Below are positions 43,814-51,887 of a DNA stretch of 60,400 nt, one piece after another. The stretch spans positions 1 to 60,400 of the forward strand of contig DBXV01000014.1 in assembly GCA_002309695.1 (NCBI GenBank). The letters are read 5' to 3'. A program made the translations under genes and the position numbers. Position 1 is the first letter of the stretch. Each line of letters starts with the position of its first letter. The notes beneath the pieces were generated by a model. That model was given only the letters and a program-made list of their open reading frames with translations, had not been told where the DNA came from and did no database searches. This DNA is from Myxococcales bacterium UBA1203. GTDB lineage: Bacteria > Myxococcota > Myxococcia > Myxococcales > UBA5297.

Positions 43814-45971
43814 TGAAACCGAGAAGGCGGCGAAGAGCCCTGAGGCCCAAACCGGGGCGGCGCCCGCATCTGAAATCGCGCCTGCGTCCGAAGCGTCTGC
43901 AGCTGTAACTGTGACAGATGCCGAGCCCGCCCCCCTTTCCATGCCCGAGAATGCCTACCGCGAACTGAAAGAGGGCGAGACCTACACGCCCATCGTGCCC
44001 GACAGCGCCGTCGGCGTCCCGGAGGTCACGCGCCGGAGCGTCCTCTTTGGCCTCCTCAATGCCGTCTTCTGGTCTGCGGCGGTCTCTTACCTGACCTTGA
44101 AGCTGGGACAGGGCCTGGAAGCGGCCATCCCCATCGCCATTCTCGCCATCGGCCTCTCGGCGATGATGAAGCGCAAGTCGTCGCTCCTCGAAAACGTGAA
44201 CATCCTGGCCTTCGGCGCGACGAGCGGCATCATCGTGGGCGGCAGCCTCTTCGTCATGCCCGCGATTCACATTCTGGGGCTCTCGGAGCAGTCGTCGTTC
44301 TTCCAGATTTTCTTCGTGCCGCTTTTGGGCGCCTCGCTGGGCGTGCTCTTCCTGATTCCGCTGCGCCGCTACTTCGTCCGCGAAATGCACGGCAAACTCC
44401 CCTTCCCCGAGGGAACGGCCACGGTGGAAGTTTTGGTGGCGGGCCAGCAGGGCGGCAGCCAGGCCAAAGTCCTCCTCAAGGCCATGGGCGTCGGCTTCAT
44501 CTTTGACACGCTGGCGACGCTCTTCTGCGCGTGGCGCGAAAACTTCACCACGGCGGCCTTTGGATTTCTCTCGACCCTCAGCGACAAGTTCAAAGTCGTC
44601 TTCACGCTGAACACCACCGCCGCTATCGCGGGCCTGGGGTATCTCATCGGCCTGCGCTACGCGGCCTTCATCATGGCCGGGTCGATGCTGTCCTACTTCG
44701 TCATCGTCCCGCTCTTTGCCTTCATCGGTCAGCAGGCTCCCGACCTCGCCATCGGCGTCAACGTGAAGGCCCTCTCGGCCATGACCCAGGAAGAGCTCTT
44801 CGACGAATACCCGCGCTACATCGGCATCGGCGCCATCTTCATGGCCGGCGTCATCAGCGTGGCCAAGATGCTGCCCGTGATGGCTCAGGCCGTCCGCCAG
44901 GGCGTGAAGGGCATCCTCAGCCGCAAGTCGGAGGGCACCTCGGAAGCGCCCCGCTCCGACTCGGACATCCCCATGCCCGTGGTTCTCGCCCTCATCGCCG
45001 TCCTGGTGGCCGCCATCTGGGTCTATTTCCGCTTCGCCGTCCTCGCCGGACAGCAGAACCCCACCATGGTGACGACGCTGGCCGTCCTCATCGCCGTGGG
45101 CGTCTCGCTCCTCTTTTCGGCCGTCAGCTCCTGGGCGGTGGCCATGATTTCCGTGACGCCCATCTCCGGCATGACGCTCATGACCCTCATCGTCAGCGCG
45201 GTTCTCCTTCGCTACGCGGGGCTCACGGGCCGCGAGGGCATGCTGGGCGTTCTCCTCATCGGCGGCGTGGTCTGCGCATGCCTGTCCACCTCCGGCACGC
45301 TGGTGACCGAGTTCAAGGTGGGCTACTGGGTGGGGGCGACGCCGAAGAAAATCCAGTGGAGCAACTTCATCGGCATCGCCGTCTCCGCCCTGGTCGTGAC
45401 CGCCGTCATGCTTCTGCTGGCCCGGGTCTATGGCTTCAGCGCGTCCCCCGAACACGCCAATCCGCTGCCCGCGCCCCAGGCCAACGCCATGGCCGCCATC
45501 ATCAGCTTCATCATGGAGACCAGCGACGCCACCAAGTGGTTCCTCATCGCCATGGGCGCCGTCCTGGCCCTCATCATCGAAACTTTGGGCGTCAGCTCCC
45601 TCGCCGTGGCGCTGGGCATGTACATCCCCATGGAATACAACTCGCCGCTGCTCCTGGGCGCCTTCATCGCCTGGTACCTCAAGCGGAGCTCCGGCGAAAA
45701 CGCGGCCCTGGCCTCCGCCCGGCAGAACCGGGGCATCCTCGTGTCCAGCGGCCTCATCGCCGGCGGCGCTCTGGCCGGCGTCATGTCCGCCGTCATTCAG
45801 TTCATCGAAAAAGACCTGGCGGGCAGCGAGTTCATCCCCCGCATCAATTTCACCGAGGGCGCCGGGGCGAACCTTTTGGGCCTCGCCATGTTCTTCGGCA
45901 TCTGCGGCTACATCTATTTCGACGCGCGCCGCGCCAGTGCCGAGGAAGCCGGGCCGGATCTGGGGGGGTGA
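43806..45971 (+). CDS. OPT-family oligopeptide (or metal-chelate) transporter
   Basis: The protein has 721 residues with a soluble Ala/Glu-rich head of about 50 residues. Many hydrophobic helices follow, starting at YTPIVPDSAVGVPEVTRRSVLFGLLNA (split). SYLTLKLGQGLEAAIPIAILAIG is the typical first OPT block, and later NVNILAFGATSGIIVGGSLFVMP, LPFPEGTATVEVL and YVGIG-like segments fit the family. OPT proteins import peptides or metal chelates, usually driven by protons; specificity cannot be told. It is an inner-membrane protein. The gene is very GC-rich, and its antisense strand also stays open as a result. It probably once followed lipA directly. Confidence 0.93.
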   Translation: MSDETEKAAKSPEAQTGAAPASEIAPASEASAAVTVTDAEPAPLSMPENAYRELKEGETYTPIVPDSAVGVPEVTRRSVLFGLLNAVFWSAAVSYLTLKLGQGLEAAIPIAILAIGLSAMMKRKSSLLENVNILAFGATSGIIVGGSLFVMPAIHILGLSEQSSFFQIFFVPLLGASLGVLFLIPLRRYFVREMHGKLPFPEGTATVEVLVAGQQGGSQAKVLLKAMGVGFIFDTLATLFCAWRENFTTAAFGFLSTLSDKFKVVFTLNTTAAIAGLGYLIGLRYAAFIMAGSMLSYFVIVPLFAFIGQQAPDLAIGVNVKALSAMTQEELFDEYPRYIGIGAIFMAGVISVAKMLPVMAQAVRQGVKGILSRKSEGTSEAPRSDSDIPMPVVLALIAVLVAAIWVYFRFAVLAGQQNPTMVTTLAVLIAVGVSLLFSAVSSWAVAMISVTPISGMTLMTLIVSAVLLRYAGLTGREGMLGVLLIGGVVCACLSTSGTLVTEFKVGYWVGATPKKIQWSNFIGIAVSALVVTAVMLLLARVYGFSASPEHANPLPAPQANAMAAIISFIMETSDATKWFLIAMGAVLALIIETLGVSSLAVALGMYIPMEYNSPLLLGAFIAWYLKRSSGENAALASARQNRGILVSSGLIAGGALAGVMSAVIQFIEKDLAGSEFIPRINFTEGAGANLLGLAMFFGICGYIYFDARRASAEEAGPDLGG

Positions 45972-46027
45972 GGTAGAATTTCTGGACCTTCACTGGACTC
46001 ATTATCCATACATGATGTTTTTTAGCA

Positions 46028-46214
46028 GGTCCTTGACTAAATAATTCTCCTCAATTGACGAAAAACTCATAAAAAAAACAATGAGTTACATCCCAAACAA
46101 GGAACAATTTTTTTGAGTTTCAAGAACGACCTGACGGCGATGCAGGCTCCCTGACTTTGAGGGCTAAGATACCTCTTTTGAGTGTTGTTCTGCGGCGTTA
46201 TCTAGGCGAGGACC
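46028..46214 (+). mobile_element. Miniature element derived from the IS1595-like relic
   Basis: The element is 187 bases long. Its ends GGTCCTTGACTAAATAAT (46028-46045) and the complement of 46197-46214 (GGTCCTCGCCTAGATAAC) form an 18-base inverted repeat with four mismatches. Bases to 46145 match the left part of the IS relic at 47648-47761, including the transposase start (MSYIPNKEQFF, ATG at 46081, then stop). Bases 46146-46200 match its right end near 46982-47036 without gaps. The transposase middle is missing, so it is an internally deleted, MITE-like copy. Confidence 0.78.
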
Positions 46215-46260
46215 TAAGAATTTAGGGGGGGGGAGGCAATATGGCTAAAATAAAATTTTT

Positions 46261-46965
46261 CTAAATAACGACAGCAGATCCATGCTTCAGAATCTCTGTG
46301 ATCAGCTGTTCCACATATTGGGCTTGCGTTTTTGTAAGCGGCTCCATGTTGACAAGCGGCATGATAGGCTTGCCAGAAAGTTTTCGCGCCTCTTTTTCAG
46401 ACATCGTCAGTAAAATACTCTGTTTCTCTTCCTCGGGGTCGTCTGCATCCGTGAGTTCATAGTTGGCGTTGATTTTAACAATTTGCACCCGACGCCACAT
46501 TGTGGGGATTGCCCCATTCCGACCTCCATTTATCACTTGAACCATAATGGCCGTATTCTCCGGCATAAATTCAATAGCTGATGCAGGATTGTTTCGCGTG
46601 GTAATGACAAAATGCCAGCTGGTTTGATCAATTCTAATTGTATAAACCAATTTTGCCTGGACGATGGAATAAATGAAACAACCAAGGCCCAAAAGAACAG
46701 GAAGACTCGTGAAAAAAATTTCTAAATTGCCTAGCTCATCGCTGGAATGCAGCTGCGTCGATGTATCAGGCGGATTGAAGACTGATCTGGTCTCTACATA
46801 AAAAAAACACGCAAACATAAACAGCAAAATTGAAACGAATGTCCACGCAATATACTGTCTATTTTTAATTTTGACGTGAATAAGGCCATTGTCTGTTTCT
46901 TCGTTGACGTGAATCCCCCAAGGAGTGTGCTGAATATCAAAATTTTCCGAGTTATTGATGAACAT
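46261..46965 (-). CDS. Two-helix membrane protein, PH-like
   Basis: The protein has 234 residues from ATG 46965, behind a strong AGGAGG. It has two membrane helices (AWTFVSILLFMFACFFYVE around residue 40 and IFFTSLPVLLGLGCFIYSIV around 85). A cytoplasmic domain of strands follows (YTIRIDQTSWHFVITTR, MVQVINGG, VQIVKINANYELTD) with a C-terminal helix (KTQAQYVEQLITEILKHG). The layout resembles small bacterial PH-like membrane proteins; no exact family is assigned. It is AT-rich relative to the OPT gene. It is bracketed by a miniature IS derivative and an IS relic in inverted orientation. Its ribosome-binding site lies at the right end of the relic. Confidence 0.78.
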   Translation of the reverse strand: MFINNSENFDIQHTPWGIHVNEETDNGLIHVKIKNRQYIAWTFVSILLFMFACFFYVETRSVFNPPDTSTQLHSSDELGNLEIFFTSLPVLLGLGCFIYSIVQAKLVYTIRIDQTSWHFVITTRNNPASAIEFMPENTAIMVQVINGGRNGAIPTMWRRVQIVKINANYELTDADDPEEEKQSILLTMSEKEARKLSGKPIMPLVNMEPLTKTQAQYVEQLITEILKHGSAVVI

Positions 46966-46971
46966 ATTTTC

Positions 46972-47764
46972 CTCCTAATTTTAACGCCTCAGAACAGCCC
47001 TTCGGAAGGGCACCTCATCCCTCAAAATCAGGGTGTTGGAGTCGGTGTTTTTTCGAGCCCTTCGCCTTCAAGAGGTGTAGCGTTGCCGTTGTCCTGAACG
47101 GCATGAGCAAACAACAAAACTTGTTTGATGAGCGATAAAAGATTGTCATTTCGGTGGTTGTAGCGCCACCACTCGCACTTCTTGAGGTGCAGCGCGAAAG
47201 CCGCCGACGCGCACTCATTGAATTAAAGCCAGATGGCGCTTGGCTTTAGCTCCAGAAGTTCTCGATGCCGTTCACGTGACTCTTGCTGCGTGCAAATTCG
47301 TTTTCGCTGGGGAATACGCGGTAATGGTCGTAGCAATTGAGGACGAGGCCGTCGTAAGCCCGCCAGTCATCTGAGTAACTGGTTGATTTTTCGAGGATTT
47401 TTCCCTGAATGATGGGCATCAACGTCTCCTGCGAACAATCGGGAACAATTGTTACGCATGCCTTTTCGTCGCGCTTTAAAAGGCCAAAAACGGGCGTTTT
47501 CCCCACCGCTCCGCGCTCAGAAATACGACTCGTCCAACTCGATCACGCCAATTTTCGCCTTCGCCTCCTGCACGCTCTGCGAAAGAATCGCCCGCCGAAG
47601 CCGCGTATAATAGCGGTTCACCGTGTTACCCCGCAAATCTCCGCCGTCTGCGTCGCCGTCAGGTCGTTCTTGAAGCTCAAAAAATTTTGTTCCTCTTTTG
47701 CGGTGTAACTCGTTGTTTTCTCCCTAGTTTTTCCTCGCTTGAGGAGGATTATCTAGTCAAGAAT
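46972..47764 (-). mobile_element. Decayed IS1595-family (ISXO2-like) insertion sequence
   Basis: A transposase can be read on the minus strand only in pieces: SYTAKEEQNFLSFKNDLTAT and TQTAEICGVTR (ACG in place of the ATG), NTVNRYYTRLRRAI and IGVIELDESYF (new frame), GKTPVFGLLKRDEKACVTIVPDCSQETL and SYSDDWRAYDGLVLN and SHVNGIENFW (new frame), and FALHLKKCEWWRYNHRNDN (new frame). These are the HTH and ISXO2-like transposase blocks of IS1595. At least three frame breaks make it non-functional. Motifs longer than 20 residues are split here. Its ends match those of the miniature element at 46028-46214. Confidence 0.85.
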
Positions 47765-47813
47765 CTAAATATATTATAGATATTATAGATTATACGTAAT
47801 TATATTGTTTTAT

Positions 47814-48155
47814 TCACACAGCCAGAAAATCCTCAATGAGCTCCACCAGCTTTGATTTTGGCAGCACGCCGGGAAGGCTGCCGCATTGTTCACCATTTTT
47901 GAAAAACAGCAGGGCCGGCAGGGAAGCAATATCAAACTTTTCGGTTAAAGCGGGGCTCTGGTCCACATCAACATGCACCACCTTCATGCGGTCCTGATAA
48001 TCGGCGGCGATGGCGGCGAGGGTGGGGTGAAGCGCCTTACATTTGACACACCACGTAGCCCCAAAGCTCACCAGTATGGGAAGTGGGGAACGAAGAACCA
48101 TATCGTCGAAGGTATTGTCATCCGCTGTCGTAATGGGTGCTGCATCATCAGTCAT
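47814..48155 (-). CDS. Thioredoxin-like protein with WCVKC active site
   Basis: The protein has 113 residues with a complete thioredoxin fold: ILVSFGATWCVKCKALHPTL (active site), VVHVDVDQSP, then IASLPALLFFKNGE with the cis-proline. The redox pair is CVKC rather than the standard CGPC, which should change redox potential or partner choice. The pair is intact, so disulphide reduction is likely. There is no signal peptide, so it is cytoplasmic. The gene sits between an IS relic and the GC-rich DUF4175-like operon, with which it is divergent. No thioredoxin reductase gene is in the window. Confidence 0.93.
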   Translation of the reverse strand: MTDDAAPITTADDNTFDDMVLRSPLPILVSFGATWCVKCKALHPTLAAIAADYQDRMKVVHVDVDQSPALTEKFDIASLPALLFFKNGEQCGSLPGVLPKSKLVELIEDFLAV

Positions 48156-48509
48156 TTAGAGACTCCTGAATGTAAAAGACCGCCGGATGTGCGGCGGCCC
48201 GCGGGTTGGGGGGATGGGGTGAGTTGGTGGAACGGCCGGCGTGCGGGAACGCGGCGCGCCGGCGGGAAGTGCGCACGTGCCGTCGCTGAAGTTCCGTCCC
48301 TGAGTGGGGGCGGGATGCGCCGGGCCGGGCTTCGGAAAAGGCGGCCTCTGGGGCCTTCCGCGCTTTTTGGAAAGACGGTTTTTTGGGGGATGCCGCCGCC
48401 GCTTTCAGGGATGAATTACGAAGGGCGCCGGACTAGGGGGAGCCGCTTTTTGCCCTGCCGTCCCCTGAGGCTTCCCCTCTTTTTCGCTCCCATATTTCGA
48501 TGGATCTCC
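48156..48509. other. GC-rich divergent intergenic region
   Basis: This 354-base spacer lies between the thioredoxin gene and the DUF4175-like gene. It remains open in the frame of the latter, but no start with a ribosome-binding site is seen before 48510 and the encoded residues look non-protein-like. I see no RNA gene. It probably holds promoters for both sides. Confidence 0.4.
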
Positions 48510-51500
48510 ATGACTGACGCTTCGCCAGACGCTTCGCCCGATGCCCCCGGAAACTTTCAGCCGGATGAGGGCCGGACCGAAGGGACCGCGCGGGATGCGA
48601 ATGAAGGGGCTGCGGCCGGCATTCGTGAGCTCTGGCTCTTTCTGCGGCTCGTTCAGGCCCACGCGCAGCTTCGCTGGAATTTCTGCGCTTTTCTGTTCGC
48701 CGCCGGCCTTCTGGGACCGCTGTCGCTGACGGTGCTGCTCCTCGCCTCTGAGGAGGCGGCTCTTTCGCGTTCGCTCGTCTGGTGGATTCTGCCCTCGCTG
48801 ACGGCGCTGTTTCTTCTGGCCGGGCCCGTGACCTCGAAAATCAGGTTCAGGTCTCTGGAAAATCTGGCCCGCCTCGTCTCGCCCCGGATGCCGACGCCCG
48901 AACTGCGCGCCGGTTTTCTGCCCGCCGTGGAGCTGTCGGAGGCTCTGACTGCGGCGGGCGGCAGTGCAGACCGGAGTTCCGCAGGTCCCGGCAAATTTTC
49001 TGAGGGGCTCGCGCTGGCGCACGTGGCGGATACGGCGCGGCGTCTGCGCGAAGTGGAGCCCGGTTCGCTCGTGAAGAAGGGCGCTGTGGCCCGCGCATTC
49101 AAGTTCGCCTTCGGTGCTTTTTTTCTGTCGCTGGGCGTGGGCTTTTTCACCGCGGACCGTCTGGAGAGCGGCGTCCGCTTCATTGTTCGCCCGCCGGAAG
49201 AGGCTGCGGCCGCTCTTGCCGCCCCTCAGCAGGCAGAGGAGCCCGTCACCGGCGACATCCGTCTGACGCTGACCCCGCCCGCTTATGCCCGCCGTGAGAC
49301 GACCGTCATCGAGGGGAGCGGCGGTGAGATTTTCGCGCTCAAGGGCACGGAGGCGGGCATTCAGACGCGGGCCGACCGTCTCGTTTCAGAGGCTTCGGTA
49401 ATTTTAGACAGCGGTACAGAAGTGCCGTTCCGCGTGGCTGAGGACGGGCGTTCTCTGACTGGCAGCCTGACGGTGACGGAGGCCGGCCGCTATCGGTTCC
49501 ATCTGGTGCCCGCGGACGGTTCCGCGCCCGTGGAGGGGCCCCGCATTCCCGTGACACTGGAGCAGGACGCGCCGCCCGCCATCGAGCTCACCGAACCTCT
49601 GGCCGACGTGGAAGCCGAGAGCGGTGAGACGGTTCGGCTGAGCTTCGAGGCGTCGGACGACTTCGGCATCCGCGAGGCGGCGCTGTTCTACCGGCTTCCC
49701 GGTGCGCCTTCACCGCGGCGCGTGGTCATCGACCGTCCGGAGGGCGCCCCCAAGTCGCTTTCCGGCGGCTACGACTTTGACCTGACCGCTCTGGGGCTCA
49801 TGTCCGGCGACGAGGTGGTCTTCTATCTGGAGGCGCTGGACAACGACGTGATGGACGGCCCCAAGGCTTCGGTGACGCCGACGCGGGTCATCAAAATTTA
49901 CAGCCGCGCCGAGCATCACCGGCAGCTGATGGAGCGCCTGGCTGCCGAATGGGAAAAGCTCATCGTGCTCTTGGGCGACAGGCTGGAGTCTCCGGAGCTG
50001 CGAAAGAAGGCTTCGGCGGTTCGCGAAGGGGCGGTCCGAGGGCGCGCGTTGGACGCGAAGTTTCTGGACCTGGCCAGGAGCCTGTCCGCGCTGGCCAATG
50101 AGGCGGGCGAGGACGAGGCGCCGGCACAGCTGCGCTCGGCCATCGGCAATGCAGGGGAATCGCTGGAGCGGAACGTCCGCAGGACCATGCGTGCCCGCGA
50201 CATTCTTCTCTCGACGCATCAGGCGGTCAGAGCGGCGGAGAACGCTTCCCGCCAGCAGGCCTTCGCGCGGGCTCTGGCCGAGGAGATTGCCGGGACGGAG
50301 CACACCATCCTCTATCTGGAGACGCTTCTCGATGAGCAGCGGACGCTGGACCTGAAGGAGAACGCGGCCGAGCTGAGGGCCAAGCAGCGCCAGCTGTCGG
50401 GGCTTCTCGAAGAGCTGCGGACGTCGCCCGATGACGAGACGCGGGCGCGGGTGTTCGAGGAGATTGCCCGCCTCAAGGAGCGCATGGCCGACCTGATGAA
50501 GCGCATGGGGCAGCTGTCGCGCTCGATTCAGGACGCGCACGTGAACGCCGAGGCCATGCGTGAGCTGTCGGAGGCGGGCGCGGCGATGGATGCCTTCGAC
50601 CGGATGCAGGAGAAGCTGGCGCGGGGCGAAATTGAGGAGGCGGCCAAGGCGCTGGACGAGATTGGCCAGGTGCTGGAGACGCTGGAGCGCCAGCTGGAAG
50701 GTGCCGCGGACGAGCTGGGCAGCGATGTGGACCGCGGGCTGGGGGATGCCCTGGCGCAGTTCGCCGGCGATCTGGATGCGCTGTCGGAGGCCCAGAGCGG
50801 TCTGCTGAACGAGACGCGGAAGCTCCATGAGGCTGAGGCACGCCGCCGCGACGAGACGCTGGCTGCGCAGGGAGACGATTTCTGGAGCGGCCTTCAGGAA
50901 AAGGTGCGGTCGGCCCGCGAGAACCTGGACGGCATTCGTCTCTCCGACGGCTATTTCGGCAGCGAGACGCTTCGGCGCGCCAAAGAGAAGGCCGATGAGC
51001 TGGCTCTCGCGCTGGAGGTGAAGTCTTTTGAGCGTGCCGCGGGCTTTTCCGCTGAGGCGGCTGACGGCATGGAACTGCTGAACCGGGAGCTGGAGAGACA
51101 GCGGCGCTTTTTTTCCTGGGGAGCGTCAGCGGCGGCGCTTCAGCGCCATGCGGACAACGGGAATCGTTCCGAAGAGGCAGCACGCAAAATCGGCGAGGTG
51201 AAGAAGGCGCTGGAATCCCTGTCCGAAGAGCTGTCTTCCGGGAGCATGGATGCGGCCGCGGAGCAGGCGATGAAGCGTCTGGCCGAGAAGGAAGCGGCGC
51301 TTTCGGGCAAGGCGGAGGAGCTGAAAAAGCGCATGGACGACCTCAACCAGTCCGCGCCGCTGTTTCCCGAAGAGGCGAGGCAGCTTTTGAAGGATGCGGC
51401 GCAGCAGATGGCCGAGGCTGAGAGCGGCCTTCAGGAGGCTCAGACGTCCCGTGCGGCGAGGAGTCAGCAGGCGGCGCTGGAACAGCTGAGCGCGCTGAAA

Positions 51501-51860
51501 AAGGGTCTGGGCGGCGGCGAAGAGGGGCAGCCTTCCGGCGGTTCCGAGAGAGGTCAGCCCGGCGGCGCGAAGCAGGGCGGCATGAAGGGCATGGAGGCTT
51601 CGTCGTCCGGCAGCGGCACCCGTCCCCGGCGCATTCCCTGGCCGTGGGGGACCAGCCGGATGGATTCGATGCGGATGCAGGACGGCCGGACGGGAAACGC
51701 GCATCAGCAGAACAGCTCCGAAAAAGTCCGCCTGCCGCAGGCCGAAAATTACGAGGCGCCCGAGGCCTATCGGCGCGACATCCTCGACGCCATGAAGGAG
51801 CGGGCGCCCGAGCGCTACCGCGAGGACATCCGGCGCTACTACGAGGAAATCATTCGCTGA
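48510..51860 (+). CDS. Large DUF4175-like membrane protein with coiled coils
   Basis: The protein has 1116 residues from ATG 48510 (weak Shine-Dalgarno site; no better in-frame start downstream). Two hydrophobic helices lie at about residues 50-100 and a third at about 195-215. Beta-rich repeats follow to about 450 (DIRLTLTPPAYARRETTVIEG, IELTEPLADVEAESGETVRLSF split, DDFGIREAALFYRLPG). Long coiled coils run from about 460 to 1010 (EEIARLKERMADLMKRMGQLSRS split at MKRM), and the protein ends in a Gly/Ser-rich stretch and PERYREDIRRYYEEIIR. This matches DUF4175-type proteins that accompany MoxR/VWA and DUF4159 genes in Myxococcota. The role is unknown, probably envelope. The next gene starts 27 bases later. 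Confidence 0.82.
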   Translation: MTDASPDASPDAPGNFQPDEGRTEGTARDANEGAAAGIRELWLFLRLVQAHAQLRWNFCAFLFAAGLLGPLSLTVLLLASEEAALSRSLVWWILPSLTALFLLAGPVTSKIRFRSLENLARLVSPRMPTPELRAGFLPAVELSEALTAAGGSADRSSAGPGKFSEGLALAHVADTARRLREVEPGSLVKKGAVARAFKFAFGAFFLSLGVGFFTADRLESGVRFIVRPPEEAAAALAAPQQAEEPVTGDIRLTLTPPAYARRETTVIEGSGGEIFALKGTEAGIQTRADRLVSEASVILDSGTEVPFRVAEDGRSLTGSLTVTEAGRYRFHLVPADGSAPVEGPRIPVTLEQDAPPAIELTEPLADVEAESGETVRLSFEASDDFGIREAALFYRLPGAPSPRRVVIDRPEGAPKSLSGGYDFDLTALGLMSGDEVVFYLEALDNDVMDGPKASVTPTRVIKIYSRAEHHRQLMERLAAEWEKLIVLLGDRLESPELRKKASAVREGAVRGRALDAKFLDLARSLSALANEAGEDEAPAQLRSAIGNAGESLERNVRRTMRARDILLSTHQAVRAAENASRQQAFARALAEEIAGTEHTILYLETLLDEQRTLDLKENAAELRAKQRQLSGLLEELRTSPDDETRARVFEEIARLKERMADLMKRMGQLSRSIQDAHVNAEAMRELSEAGAAMDAFDRMQEKLARGEIEEAAKALDEIGQVLETLERQLEGAADELGSDVDRGLGDALAQFAGDLDALSEAQSGLLNETRKLHEAEARRRDETLAAQGDDFWSGLQEKVRSARENLDGIRLSDGYFGSETLRRAKEKADELALALEVKSFERAAGFSAEAADGMELLNRELERQRRFFSWGASAAALQRHADNGNRSEEAARKIGEVKKALESLSEELSSGSMDAAAEQAMKRLAEKEAALSGKAEELKKRMDDLNQSAPLFPEEARQLLKDAAQQMAEAESGLQEAQTSRAARSQQAALEQLSALKKGLGGGEEGQPSGGSERGQPGGAKQGGMKGMEASSSGSGTRPRRIPWPWGTSRMDSMRMQDGRTGNAHQQNSSEKVRLPQAENYEAPEAYRRDILDAMKERAPERYREDIRRYYEEIIR

Positions 51861-51887
51861 GTCCGCGCGGCTGCGGCTGGAGACACC

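Noticed and set aside
43734..45455. 573-residue minus-strand frame and overlapping plus-frame alternative opposite the OPT gene
   Set aside because: His/Asp/Glu/Gly-rich composition typical of antisense to a GC-rich membrane protein; the OPT frame has clear family blocks.
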